Shown: in pieces, positions 50,952 through 59,891 of the stretch
How positions within the stretch are numbered: position 1 is the stretch's first letter
How the letters are laid out: each line of letters begins with the position of its first letter
DNA from: Mucilaginibacter conchicola
GTDB taxonomy: Bacteria; Bacteroidota; Bacteroidia; Sphingobacteriales; Sphingobacteriaceae
Reading direction: 5' to 3'
NCBI RefSeq assembly: GCF_003432115.1
Contig: NZ_QWDC01000001.1
Span: 1,364,001 to 1,428,000 of the forward strand
Length of the DNA stretch: 64,000 nucleotides
Position numbers and translations under genes: made by a program
The notes under the pieces: model-generated
Seen by the model: only the letters and a program-made list of their open reading frames with translations
The model's database searches: none
What the model was told of the DNA's origin: nothing

Positions 50952-52331
50952 TTATTTAACTACAAAAAACGATTGCACATTGGCTGCTTTGCTTGCCTCG
51001 GGCGTTAAGATTATTCCGGCTACACTTGGTTTACCAACCACATAAGTGTTCATGTATTTGGCAATATCGGCACGGGTAACTTTCTGGTAGTTATCAGTAA
51101 GATCGGTATAATAATCTAATGAGGTGCTGCACCACTGGTAGCTCAGTTGTGATGGTAATGATGATGGTTTTTCCATCGAGCGGCTATGATCGCGTAGCAG
51201 GATAGCTTTTGCATCAGCCAGTTGCTCATCGGTGTAATAATCTGCCTTACCCCAAATGCTCATCTGGTTTTTAACTTCTTCGTAGCACTCTTTTATTTTG
51301 TTCGGGTTAGGCATCACAAATAATTGAATGGGGCCAATGTAATGTGATGTGTTATAGCTAAAGCTTACTGATGAGGCTAAGCCTTTATCAACCAATGCCT
51401 GCTGTAGTTTTGACGAGTTTAGGCCAACAATGGTAGAGAAAACATCAGCCGCAATGGTTGATGCAGAATCTGTCATGTAAGCCGGCCCCTGCCAGTCTAT
51501 CATCATCATCGGGGTGCGGGCAATAGACATTTCTTTTACGAACGCTACGCTTTTATCCAGTGGTTTAAAGGCAGGGATAGGGTATTTTTCATGCGGATTG
51601 AAACCGCTGCTTTGCCAGTCGCCGAAGATCTGTTCTGCTTTTTTAAAGCCGTCTTCGTGCTTAACATCACCACAAATGATCAGCAAGCTGTTGTTAGGAA
51701 AATAATATTTATTCTTGATGATCATCATCTTCTCGGGCGTAGCCGAGTTGATCACCTCGTGGATACCGATAGGCATTTTACGGGTGATAAGATCGCCCCA
51801 AAGGTGTTTGTTCACATCGTAGTATAACTGGAAACCCGGGCTGCTCTCGTTACGCTGAAATTCGCCGTCAACCACGGGGCGTTCTTTCTGCATATCTTCT
51901 TCGCGGTATATTGGGAAACGGATAGAGGCATTCATGAGGTTTAAACCTGCATTTAAACTATCCTTACCAACCGTAAAGTAGTAGTTTACACGCTCAACAC
52001 TGGTGGTACCGTTCCAGATAGCACCAAGCTCTTGCGTACGTTTCAAAAACTTCTCCTGGGTAGGATAATCCTTGTTCGCCTTAAAGAACATGTGCTCAAA
52101 CAAATGCGAAAGACCGCTGTACTCGGGGCCTTCGGTGTAGGCACCGTTTTTAACGGCCATCTCGATAGTGGTTAGCGGCACTTTGCTGTTCTCGATAACA
52201 ACAACTTCCAGCCCGTTGGGTAGCTTTTTCCAGAAGTAGCCTTGCGGCAGCCTTGGCTGGGCAACTGCGCATAACGAACCAATGAGGCTCGCAGCAGTAA
52301 GGGTTAACAGTTTAGTAATTTTAGAGGTCAT
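50952..52331 (-). CDS. M16 zinc peptidase, catalytic subunit
   Basis: This 459-residue exported protein has a signal peptide ending SLCAVAQ. The zinc motif HxxEH is at residues 76-80 (HLFEH), and the second ligand Glu lies about 75 residues on in the family pattern. It is the active half of the pair and is followed by the non-catalytic subunit on the same strand. Substrates are likely short peptides in the periplasm. Confidence 0.92.
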   Translation of the reverse strand: MTSKITKLLTLTAASLIGSLCAVAQPRLPQGYFWKKLPNGLEVVVIENSKVPLTTIEMAVKNGAYTEGPEYSGLSHLFEHMFFKANKDYPTQEKFLKRTQELGAIWNGTTSVERVNYYFTVGKDSLNAGLNLMNASIRFPIYREEDMQKERPVVDGEFQRNESSPGFQLYYDVNKHLWGDLITRKMPIGIHEVINSATPEKMMIIKNKYYFPNNSLLIICGDVKHEDGFKKAEQIFGDWQSSGFNPHEKYPIPAFKPLDKSVAFVKEMSIARTPMMMIDWQGPAYMTDSASTIAADVFSTIVGLNSSKLQQALVDKGLASSVSFSYNTSHYIGPIQLFVMPNPNKIKECYEEVKNQMSIWGKADYYTDEQLADAKAILLRDHSRSMEKPSSLPSQLSYQWCSTSLDYYTDLTDNYQKVTRADIAKYMNTYVVGKPSVAGIILTPEASKAANVQSFFVVK

Positions 52332-52500
52332 AAAAATTTAAATGATAACATTTAGATGATAAGACCCCTAATTTATTACATTATTGCCTTAAATTAAATT
52401 TTTAGTTGAAAGGAAATCGATGATGATAGATAAAAGTCAAATGAGTACAAACAGATATATTATAAATTGCAGGTTGTTATTAAAAATAAGCAGGCATCTA

Positions 52501-53001
52501 TCACAAAAGAAGATCGCCCATATTTACCGGATTACCCCACCCCCTATTTTCGTCTACAGAATGTGAACTTACAACTGAAAATTCTGGTAATTGTATATTA
52601 TTGGCTGTCATTAATTCTATAATATCCTTTACATATTCAAAGGTTATTTTGCTATCAAACCGGCCATATAAATTGGACATCCCCAACCAAATTAAATTTT
52701 CTATCACATCCGTCAGCAATTGACTTTCTGAATAGTATCGCCTCAAAACTAAAGCATGTTCGTATGAAATAGCTTTATAATTATCAGCATTTTTTTCCTG
52801 ATCTAAAATCCAGGACGGCAACACCTCATTTGCACTATCCTGCCATACATCTAACCGGGATGAGTTAGTAAAATCTTTCAGAATAAAGTCAAGAACTTTT
52901 GGAATGTCAGGTAAAGACCTACTTTCAACGGTCTTCCTTAAACATAAATAACAATAAATATAACGACCGTTGATTGAAATTTGATGAAACTTATCTATCA
53001 T
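52501..53001 (-). CDS. hypothetical protein, immunity-protein-like
   Basis: This 166-residue protein has no recognised family. It is mixed helical, with three Trp-rich segments (LDVWQDSANEVLPSWILDQEK; NLIWLGMSNLYGRF; RGWGNPVNM). The DNA is clearly A+T-richer than the neighbours. Size, composition and isolation resemble orphan immunity proteins of contact-dependent toxins, which is conjecture. It is flanked by spacer of about 170 bp on the downstream side and by the DUF4230 gene upstream. Confidence 0.6.
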   Translation of the reverse strand: MIDKFHQISINGRYIYCYLCLRKTVESRSLPDIPKVLDFILKDFTNSSRLDVWQDSANEVLPSWILDQEKNADNYKAISYEHALVLRRYYSESQLLTDVIENLIWLGMSNLYGRFDSKITFEYVKDIIELMTANNIQLPEFSVVSSHSVDENRGWGNPVNMGDLLL

Positions 53002-53035
53002 AAATAGCGAGCTGATACAAGGTAAGATTTTCTAA

Positions 53036-53626
53036 TTACTTAAACCTCACTACCACCGCTTTACCCGATACATTTTCTAAGAATGGCTTAAATATAGTAC
53101 CGGCATTTTCTCGGGCTTTGCCCAAAAGGTTCATTTCTGTTGCAGTAGCCAGCATTTTCTTTTCGGCTATTTTGTAAACATCCTCAACCATCTCCTTGCT
53201 TTTATCGGCAAACCAAACGCCCGATACGTCATACACCCTCGACTTCTGGTGATCCAGCTTTACATAACATATCTCTGGCTGCGGCAGGCTTATAGTAACG
53301 CTGTCTTTTGTCTGGATGATATCATCCTTGCGCACTTTGGTAAGATCGATACAGGCGGTCACTTCTCCAACGGCTACAAACAGCACCCGGGAATCGGGCA
53401 GTAGGGTGTGGAGTTCTTTCTTTTCCACCACATCTTTCATGGCGTATTTAACCAGTTCCAGTTTACCCATATTGATTATTTTGGATACCATGGCATCCTC
53501 AGTAACCTCTGTACGGGTAGTATTAAACTCATGCTTGATGTACAGGAACAGGAATATCAGAAAGCCGGTGATCACCACTGCAAAAAACAAAGTAAACGAG
53601 AACCGCGAACGTGAGGAATTGAACAT
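53036..53626 (-). CDS. DUF4230 membrane-anchored protein
   Basis: This 196-residue protein has an N-terminal transmembrane segment (SFTLFFAVVITGFLIFLFLYI, about residues 10-30) and a soluble DUF4230 domain. Markers are MVSKIINMGKLELVKYAMKDV, VGEVTACIDLTKVRKDDI and ISLPQPEICYVKLDHQKSRVYD. The family is widespread and of unknown function. It has a downstream neighbour with very different base composition and a short hairpin upstream. Confidence 0.82.
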   Translation of the reverse strand: MFNSSRSRFSFTLFFAVVITGFLIFLFLYIKHEFNTTRTEVTEDAMVSKIINMGKLELVKYAMKDVVEKKELHTLLPDSRVLFVAVGEVTACIDLTKVRKDDIIQTKDSVTISLPQPEICYVKLDHQKSRVYDVSGVWFADKSKEMVEDVYKIAEKKMLATATEMNLLGKARENAGTIFKPFLENVSGKAVVVRFK

Positions 53627-53660
53627 AACCTATTATTTACAAATAGCTACAAAACAAAAC

Positions 53661-53682
53661 AGCGATGGTTTTCACCATCGCT
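53661..53682 (-). terminator. short hairpin, possible terminator of the OsmC gene
   Basis: AGCGATGG-TTTTCA-CCATCGCT is a perfect 8-bp stem lying 27 nt after the OsmC stop. On the minus strand it is followed by GTTTTGTTTT. Confidence 0.65.
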
Positions 53683-53708
53683 GCCTATAAATATTAACAC
53701 GCGTTAAA

Positions 53709-54128
53709 TTATGCGTAAGTAACGTTCAAAGTAATTGGCACGCTAAGTGCTTTTGATACAATGCAGCCAGATTTTGCACCTTCTGCAATTTCTTTAAACT
53801 GTGCTTCATCAACGCCTTCAATAGCTGATGCTTTAAGCTCCAGGTGGATACCTTTAATTTCAAGCGCCTGCATATCCAGGTCAAGGATGGCTTCGGTTGA
53901 AAGATCGCCGGGCTCGATACCTTTGCTGCTCAAAGTGGCGCTAACAGCCATGGTAAAACAACCTGCATGCGCTGCAGCTATCAGTTCTTCGGGGTTAGTA
54001 CCCACGCCTTCTTCAAAACGGGTTTTGAATGAGAATTGCGTATTGTTTAAAGTAGTGCTTTGTGAGCTGATCTCACCTTTACCGCTTTTTAAATTACCGT
54101 TCCAATGTGCATTTGCTGTACGTTTCAT
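53709..54128 (-). CDS. OsmC-family organic hydroperoxide reductase
   Basis: This 139-residue protein has both peroxidatic and resolving cysteines of the OsmC/Ohr fold, Cys57 (AAAHAGCFTMAV) and Cys122 (AKSGCIVSKAL), and the catalytic Glu in TNPEELIAA. It reduces organic hydroperoxides; the MKRTANAHWNGNLKSGKGEI start is typical of the OsmC branch. A possible terminator follows. Confidence 0.93.
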   Translation of the reverse strand: MKRTANAHWNGNLKSGKGEISSQSTTLNNTQFSFKTRFEEGVGTNPEELIAAAHAGCFTMAVSATLSSKGIEPGDLSTEAILDLDMQALEIKGIHLELKASAIEGVDEAQFKEIAEGAKSGCIVSKALSVPITLNVTYA

Positions 54129-54224
54129 AGCTATTTGTTTTTTTGAGTTTTTGCTAAAGTAGTGAACTATTGATTTGAATAAAAATTATAGGTGTTAAGT
54201 AATTATAAATACCCGCGCCTATTT

Positions 54225-54411
54225 TGACTCACCCGGTCATCGCTCCGCTTGACCACCCTCTCTTCGCTGCGCGGAAAGAGGGTTATTACGCCCTATTTTC
54301 CCTTCACCCTCTTTGCGAAGCAGAGAGGGTCGCGCACGCAGTGCCGCGGGGTGAGTCACCTCTCTAAGCGAAAAATTCCAACTCCCTCTCCTTTGGAGAG
54401 GGTTGGGTGAG
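54225..54411. repeat. dispersed inverted repeat, CCCTCTCTGCTTCGC family, copy 3
   Basis: This copy contains the full unit with outer GACTCACCC and GGGGTGAGTC (54225-54358). The 23-bp core lies at 54307-54329, and the opposite arm is more diverged (54255-54283). An extra GC-rich hairpin with CCTCTCCTTTGGAGAGGG follows at 54384-54411. It lies directly before the OYE gene stop. Confidence 0.8.
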
Positions 54412-54416
54412 GCCAA

Positions 54417-55484
54417 TTACCATTTTGCGCGCTCATACTGCACCGGCCATTTGGCATCAGCGCCCAGCTCGTGTGCAGCCCTCAACGCAAAATGCGGATC
54501 GCGAAGCATCTCGCGGGCTAAAAGCACCACATCAGCCTGACCGGTCTTGATGATCTCGTCGGCCTGTTTAGCTTCGGTTATAAGGCCTACTGCGCCTGTT
54601 AAGACATCAGCACCCTCTTTAACAGCTTCGGCAAATCCAACCTGATAGCCGGGTTTAAGCGGGATACGCGCACCTGCTGTGTTGCCACCGCTCGAGCAAT
54701 CTACCAGGTCAACACCCTTATCCTTAAGTAATTTTGCTAACGCGATAGAATCCTCTATCGTCCAGCCGCCGTCAACCCATTCTGATGCAGAGATCCGCAC
54801 AAATAGCGGCAGCTCGGCAGGCCATACTTCGTTTATGGCATCTGTAATTTGCAGCAATAGCCTTACACGGTTATCAAATGATCCGCCGTACTCATCCGTA
54901 CGCTGGTTACTTGTTGGCGACAGGAATTGGTTAACCAGATATCCGTGCGCACCATGGATCTCTATTACTTTAAAGCCTGCTTCCAAAGCTCGTACCGCAG
55001 CCGCTTTAAAATCGGCAATCACTTTATCAATGCCTGCTTTATCCAGTTCAATAGGCGCAATCTCACTTGGTGTAAATGGCAACGCGCTTGGTGCAACGGT
55101 ATCCCAACCATTTGCATCTGATGGCAGGATCTGCTTACCACCTTTCCATGGCAGATCATGACTGCCTTTACGGCCAGCGTGCGCTAATTGAACGCCGGCT
55201 ATTGCGCCATGTTCTTCTATAAAAGATGTGATCTCTTTTAGTTTTTCGATGTGTTCATCTTTCCAGATGCCCAGGTCGCCGAAGGAGATGCGGCCTTCGG
55301 GAGATACAGCTGTAGCCTCGGTAATGATGAGGCTTGCGCCGCCTGTAGCAAAGCTACCCAGATGTACCAGGTGCCAGTTATTGGCAAAGCCATCTGTGCT
55401 GCTGTACTGGCACATAGGAGATACCACTATGCGGTTCTTTAATTCGATACTTTTTATTTTGAGCGGAGAAAATAAGTTCGCCAT
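54417..55484 (-). CDS. Old Yellow Enzyme-family NADH:flavin oxidoreductase (YqjM-like)
   Basis: This 355-residue flavoprotein has the YqjM-group active-site Cys25 (SPMCQYSS), the substrate-binding HGAHGYLVNQFLSP and the FMN-binding TDEYGGSFDNRVR. It reduces activated alkenes with NADPH. It belongs to the thermophilic-like/YqjM class by its Cys and short length. An array of GTGAACA heptamers lies about 165-215 bp upstream. Confidence 0.92.
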   Translation of the reverse strand: MANLFSPLKIKSIELKNRIVVSPMCQYSSTDGFANNWHLVHLGSFATGGASLIITEATAVSPEGRISFGDLGIWKDEHIEKLKEITSFIEEHGAIAGVQLAHAGRKGSHDLPWKGGKQILPSDANGWDTVAPSALPFTPSEIAPIELDKAGIDKVIADFKAAAVRALEAGFKVIEIHGAHGYLVNQFLSPTSNQRTDEYGGSFDNRVRLLLQITDAINEVWPAELPLFVRISASEWVDGGWTIEDSIALAKLLKDKGVDLVDCSSGGNTAGARIPLKPGYQVGFAEAVKEGADVLTGAVGLITEAKQADEIIKTGQADVVLLAREMLRDPHFALRAAHELGADAKWPVQYERAKW

Positions 55485-55645
55485 TGTTGTTCTTGTTTTT
55501 TAACAAATATGACTAAGATAACGCTGCCTGCCTTCAACAGTTTGTCAAAAACCGTTAAAGGCAGGCATATTTACTTAGAGATGAACAATGACGCTTGTTT
55601 GTTAGATGGCTTAGGCACACGCGAAACGCATTCGCCAGCAGAAAG

Positions 55646-55698
55646 TGTTCACGTTCACGCACGTGAACACCGTGAACAAGCGTGAACATTTGTGAACA
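55646..55698. promoter_or_regulatory. phased GTGAACA/TGTTCAC array
   Basis: One TGTTCAC (55646-55652), one GTTCAC (55653-55658) and four GTGAACA (55663, 55672, 55682, 55692) lie within 53 bp. The four direct copies start 9, 10 and 10 bp apart, about one helical turn each. They lie between the SDR gene stop and the OYE promoter region. This could be an operator array for an unknown regulator, or a short word repeat. Confidence 0.5.
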
Positions 55699-55710
55699 CC
55701 TGTATCCCTA

Positions 55711-56415
55711 TTACGGCGTGGTTAATGCCACCGGCAGTATTTTTCCGTTAAAGAATTTGTGACCGGTAAGCGCAAAATCGGCAATGTATTTACCCATCTC
55801 AAAAGCCATCACCGGCGATTCGTACCCCGGGAAAGCCTGCTCCAGCATCTCGGTTTGTGCCGAACCTAAAGCAAGGCAGTTCACCTTAATACCTTGTTCA
55901 ACAAACTCCTGCGCCAGGCATTCGGTAAGTGTATGCAATGCTGATTTTGCCGCTGAATAAGCTGATAATCCATTGAATTTTGAACTCCCCTGGAAACCAC
56001 CCATACTGCCTATGTTCACAATATGCGAACCCTGGCCCATAAACTGCTGCAGGTTTTGAATGATACGCACATGGCCCAGGTAGTTGCTTTGCAGCATCTC
56101 TACAAAGTCCATTTCCTGCAGCTCCATAAATGGTTTGTTTATTAACACGCCGGCATTGTTGATGAGCACATCTATCTTGCCGTCAAAATTAGTGGTAATA
56201 AACTGCTGCAGACCTGCGTACTCATCATGCACAATATCAAAGGCAATGGCATATATCTCGCAATCGGGATTAATGCCCTGCGATATTTCCATCAGTCGGG
56301 TAAGTTTATCCTGCGAGCGGGCCAGCGCAATAACCTTGTGCTTGCCTGATGTGATCAATTCAATAACGGCTTCAAAACCTACGCCACTGCTGGCTCCGGT
56401 GATTAGGATGTTCAT
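55711..56415 (-). CDS. short-chain dehydrogenase/reductase
   Basis: This 234-residue SDR has TGASSGVGFEA at residues 6-16 (NAD(P) binding), NNAGV near residue 90, and the catalytic Tyr-x3-Lys in YSAAKSAL. Substrate unknown. Its ATG overlaps the stop of the PIN toxin gene by 4 bp, so it appears translationally coupled to a toxin-antitoxin operon, which is unusual. Confidence 0.9.
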   Translation of the reverse strand: MNILITGASSGVGFEAVIELITSGKHKVIALARSQDKLTRLMEISQGINPDCEIYAIAFDIVHDEYAGLQQFITTNFDGKIDVLINNAGVLINKPFMELQEMDFVEMLQSNYLGHVRIIQNLQQFMGQGSHIVNIGSMGGFQGSSKFNGLSAYSAAKSALHTLTECLAQEFVEQGIKVNCLALGSAQTEMLEQAFPGYESPVMAFEMGKYIADFALTGHKFFNGKILPVALTTP

Positions 56416-56774
56416 AGGGTAAATGGGTCAATTAATTCCACCTGGTTACCAAGTGGTTTAAAATCGGCTATATTATTAGTAAGTAAAGGTTGATTTTGAA
56501 CTAACGCAGTTGCGTAAATTACAGCATCAGGCAATTTAATACGGTTACCGCGACGGATATCAATCGTTGCTTCAACAATCGCGTCAGACAGCGGGACAAT
56601 CTTTAATTCATTACAAAGTTCAACGATTAATTGATGCTCTTCGACATTCTTGAAAGCAAAGCCTAATGCTTCTATTTTAGTAATAATTGAGATTGAAGCT
56701 GGTTTCGATAAGGTTTTTTCAAGGGATAACGTATAGTTCGACAAATAAATCAAAACATTCGTATCAAAAATCAC
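56412..56774 (-). CDS. PIN-domain toxin (VapC-like ribonuclease)
   Basis: This 120-residue PIN domain has the acidic quartet: Asp4 (FDTNVLIYL), Glu in TKIEALGFAF, Asp in KLPDAVIYATAL and a late Asp (NNIADFKPLG). It probably cleaves tRNA or mRNA when free of its antitoxin. The start is GTG at 56772-56774, inside the antitoxin gene (11-bp overlap). Its stop overlaps the SDR start. Confidence 0.92.
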   Translation of the reverse strand: MIFDTNVLIYLSNYTLSLEKTLSKPASISIITKIEALGFAFKNVEEHQLIVELCNELKIVPLSDAIVEATIDIRRGNRIKLPDAVIYATALVQNQPLLTNNIADFKPLGNQVELIDPFTL

Positions 56775-57012
56775 GATCCCATTCCTTTCTTATCTCGCGC
56801 TGCCACTCTGACGGGTCTTTTATGTCTTTAAACAAATCTTTCCCTTTGGCTTTATCTAAAATTGCTTTGATACGCTGATATTGTTCTGATGGCTCCTGAA
56901 GTTGATTGTGGTTTTGCTCTTCCTCAACCTCATGCACATACGGTATCTCGCTCAGGATCTTCTTCAGCGACTCCGTGCGTTCATCATCAACTTTCACTAT
57001 CAGCGTTGTCAT
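56764..57012 (-). CDS. antitoxin of the PIN module
   Basis: This 82-residue protein starts with TTLIVKVDDERTESLKKILSEI and is acidic and helical towards the C-terminus (PSEWQREIRKEWDRDF). It precedes the PIN toxin with an 11-bp overlap, the classic order. The C-terminal part should wrap the toxin; the short beta-strand N-terminus may bind DNA. Confidence 0.85.
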   Translation of the reverse strand: MTTLIVKVDDERTESLKKILSEIPYVHEVEEEQNHNQLQEPSEQYQRIKAILDKAKGKDLFKDIKDPSEWQREIRKEWDRDF

Positions 57013-57035
57013 AACTCTAAATTACTACAAATATC

Positions 57036-58811
57036 CTAAACCGCCAACTTCTCTTCTACCGGATGGGCTATCAGATACAGGCCGTCTTCTATCAGTTTGC
57101 GATACTCCGGTTGACTTGCAGCTTTAGTTGTCAGGAACTGGCGGATGTCTGCCGCGAGGGTTGGTTCGGCGTTTTCCTGTTCCAGCAGTTCCAGTATTTC
57201 GAGGGCACAAAGCCAGTCGTCATGATGAAACTTTTGCAGCATCATCCAAACGTTGCCAAGGTAACCCAGATCGCCGCGGGTTTGCCTGCGGTCGCGTACC
57301 TGCTGGTAAAGTTTATGCAATTCTTTGGTACGGGCATCATACTCAGCATGGAAGGTATTGGTTTGCGATTTTAGTGCGATCTCCAGAAAAGCGTCTTTAT
57401 CCGCCGCACCGCAGAAAACCGAAACAATGCGTTCACCTACAGCCATATCATATTCACCCCATGATGGATCGAATAGTACGACGCCCTTCTTATCCGTCGC
57501 CGTGCAATTGGTGAAAGTGATGAGTTGGGTTTTGCCCCCATCAGCATGGATGTTCTTGATTTTTCCGGACACGGTGATACCGCTTTTAAACTCCAGCCTG
57601 GCTTCTTTGCCTTTTTCTATACCGGCTGCGGCAAGTTCATCAGCCGTAAAATCTTCTAAAGATTTATCGTAGCCTTTAAGTAAACCGACCGGCGAACTGA
57701 AACCATCTTTATGGTATTCCTTACCATGGCCTTTCAAATGCTTGTTATCATAAGCTAATGCAGACGGCCCCGTAGTTTTAATAAATGCCGGTTGCCCGCT
57801 GTCGGTTTTCAGATCCGTAAACGTACCCGAGACCTGCAAGCCCGAACTGTAAACCGCTGTACAGGTATTTTTGCTGTCGATAGCTTTTTGCAGACCGTAC
57901 TCTCCGCCGCGGCGGAACGACATGGTGTCGGCAAATTGCTCCAGCACATCTATCAGGTTTTGGAAGGTTTCGGTCACAAATAGTTGCGGTTGCGTTTTGG
58001 TAATATCATAAGTATACTTTACCGCATCAATGGTGTAAGGCAGCTTGGCTACATTATCTTTCATGCAGCTGGCGCTTTCGCCTATTGAAGATAGCAGACC
58101 CGCCCCGTAGATCTTGGGATCATCCAGCGGACCGATCAAACCGTACTCCACCGTCCACCAGTGCAGGCGGCTTAGCAAGGCCATTTCAGATGGTTCGCCC
58201 ATGTTGGCTTGCTGCCATTCTACGCGTTCTTCGGCTTGTTTGATGGCTTCTTCAGCGGCGTTAGGCATTTCTTTGAGGATGGATAGCGCACGTATAGCTT
58301 CGTAAAGCTCAAAATCCTGCGCGCTGAACATCGCCTTCGCCCCTATCGACCCAAAATAGCTTAAGTAGTTATGGTAATCCTTATCGGCAATAATAGGTGC
58401 ATGCCCTGCCGATTCGTGAATAATGTCTGGGGCGGGTGTATATTCTATATGGTTCAACTGGCGGATATCTGCAGCAATAACCAGCACGCGGTAAGCCTGG
58501 TATTCCATAAACGCAGCGGGCGGGATAAACCCATCAACCGTGACCGCACCCCAGCCAATTTTGCCAAGGGCATCGTTCATTTCCTGCAAACTCGGAATCT
58601 TCTCGATGGTTAAACCGGCTTTTTGTAAACCGGGGATATAAGGATAATAAGCCACATCCTTTAAGTAACTATAGTTCTGGCGCATCACGTAGCGCCACAC
58701 AGCATGGTCAATGGGCGTGTAGTGCTCATAGTGCTGGTCAACTATAAATTGCTTTAAATGCGCGGGCAACGCCGCACCCTGCGGATTATTAAAATCATTA
58801 AATCGGGCCAT
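57036..58811 (-). CDS. large-type aromatic amino acid hydroxylase
   Basis: This 591-residue protein has an aromatic amino acid hydroxylase catalytic domain in the first ~300 residues: HESAGH (His132, His137) and Glu222 (VEYGL) form the non-heme iron site, with GASCxx-like context in SSIGESASCM. A roughly 300-residue C-terminal extension of unknown fold is present, as in the long form known from Bacteroidota. Phenylalanine 4-monooxygenase is the likeliest activity, using tetrahydropterin. No phhB (pterin dehydratase) adjoins it. Confidence 0.9.
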   Translation of the reverse strand: MARFNDFNNPQGAALPAHLKQFIVDQHYEHYTPIDHAVWRYVMRQNYSYLKDVAYYPYIPGLQKAGLTIEKIPSLQEMNDALGKIGWGAVTVDGFIPPAAFMEYQAYRVLVIAADIRQLNHIEYTPAPDIIHESAGHAPIIADKDYHNYLSYFGSIGAKAMFSAQDFELYEAIRALSILKEMPNAAEEAIKQAEERVEWQQANMGEPSEMALLSRLHWWTVEYGLIGPLDDPKIYGAGLLSSIGESASCMKDNVAKLPYTIDAVKYTYDITKTQPQLFVTETFQNLIDVLEQFADTMSFRRGGEYGLQKAIDSKNTCTAVYSSGLQVSGTFTDLKTDSGQPAFIKTTGPSALAYDNKHLKGHGKEYHKDGFSSPVGLLKGYDKSLEDFTADELAAAGIEKGKEARLEFKSGITVSGKIKNIHADGGKTQLITFTNCTATDKKGVVLFDPSWGEYDMAVGERIVSVFCGAADKDAFLEIALKSQTNTFHAEYDARTKELHKLYQQVRDRRQTRGDLGYLGNVWMMLQKFHHDDWLCALEILELLEQENAEPTLAADIRQFLTTKAASQPEYRKLIEDGLYLIAHPVEEKLAV

Positions 58812-58912
58812 TACGGTTTGTTGGTTTATAACAAAACGTAAATTTAGGTAATTGGTTGAGTGAACTCCAACAAACCGATCATAATTCTATTTTGACTATT
58901 TAAATCAAAATA

Positions 58913-59884
58913 TTATTCCGATTTCTTTTCTTCCTCATTAACCGGCTCCTCAAATTTTGGAAGTCCTTCTTCTAAACGGCTGGGGCGGATAACGTAATAA
59001 ACACCCAGTAGCGCCACAATTAATGAGATGATGTAGAACGTTCCCGGAAGGAAAGTAGCCAGGCTTTCATCCATCGGGAAAACCTTGGTTAATTGCAGGA
59101 AAACTGTTTCGCGAATACCTGCGCCACCTATACTGATAGGGATGATAGTGGCCAGGGCAGATATCAGGAACGAAAGCAAATACGGAGAATATTTACCCTC
59201 AAAATCCTGACCTATCATTACAAAAACAATGGCTATCAGTTGCAGGCTTTGTACACCTACAGCTTTTAAATGTGCCTGCCAAAAGTAGTGCGTATAATCT
59301 CTAAAGAATTTGTAAGCCACAAAGTAATAAATGGCTGATGCTACTACGAAAATACTGAGTGGGATACCTATATGTATATCTATTTGCGGGATGAGGAATA
59401 TCAGCGCAATAATGATTAAACCTATTGCCCATAGGCCGCTAAGCCTATCGAACATAATGGCCCAGAACACCTTCTTGGCCGGTAGTTTATAGTTTTTGTG
59501 CAGCAGGTAAATCTTGTAACCATCGCCGCCAATACCGCCTGGCAGCAGGAAATTATAGAACAAACCCAACAGGTACAAACGGAAGTTGAACCTCGGATCG
59601 AGCTTTAGTTTGATGGATTTAAAGAAACTTGATAATCGCCACGAAGAAATAACCATCGACCCGAAAAAGCTTACCAGCGCCGCCAGCATCCACCAGTAGT
59701 TGGCATGCAGCAAACGCAGCTTAACTTTCTCCAAAGGCACCTTCCTGAACACAAAGTATAGCAAAACGCCGGTCACGATAAATTTAAGCAGCACTTTGGT
59801 AATGCTCCACAAACGTTGTTTCCAGGTTTTTGGGGCTACCAGCTCCTGTGCTTCTTCTTCCTCGGTTTGCGCTAAATTCTTCAT
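58913..59884 (-). CDS. flippase-like membrane protein (lysylphosphatidylglycerol synthetase TM-region family)
   Basis: This 323-residue protein has about seven membrane helices and matches UPF0104/LPG_synthase_TM: GVLLYFVFRKVPLEKVKLRL near residue 37, NFLLPGGIGGDGYKIYLL near 111, and IPISIGGAGIRETVFL near 249. The MprF soluble synthase domain is absent, so it is probably a lipid flippase only. A TACCTTTG box ends 7 nt before the ATG (59892-59899). Confidence 0.88.
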   Translation of the reverse strand: MKNLAQTEEEEAQELVAPKTWKQRLWSITKVLLKFIVTGVLLYFVFRKVPLEKVKLRLLHANYWWMLAALVSFFGSMVISSWRLSSFFKSIKLKLDPRFNFRLYLLGLFYNFLLPGGIGGDGYKIYLLHKNYKLPAKKVFWAIMFDRLSGLWAIGLIIIALIFLIPQIDIHIGIPLSIFVVASAIYYFVAYKFFRDYTHYFWQAHLKAVGVQSLQLIAIVFVMIGQDFEGKYSPYLLSFLISALATIIPISIGGAGIRETVFLQLTKVFPMDESLATFLPGTFYIISLIVALLGVYYVIRPSRLEEGLPKFEEPVNEEEKKSE

Positions 59885-59891
59885 GCGGGTG

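Noticed and set aside
55646..55698. CRISPR array
   Set aside because: The repeated unit is only 7 bp with 2-3 bp between copies; there are no spacers of protospacer length and no cas genes.
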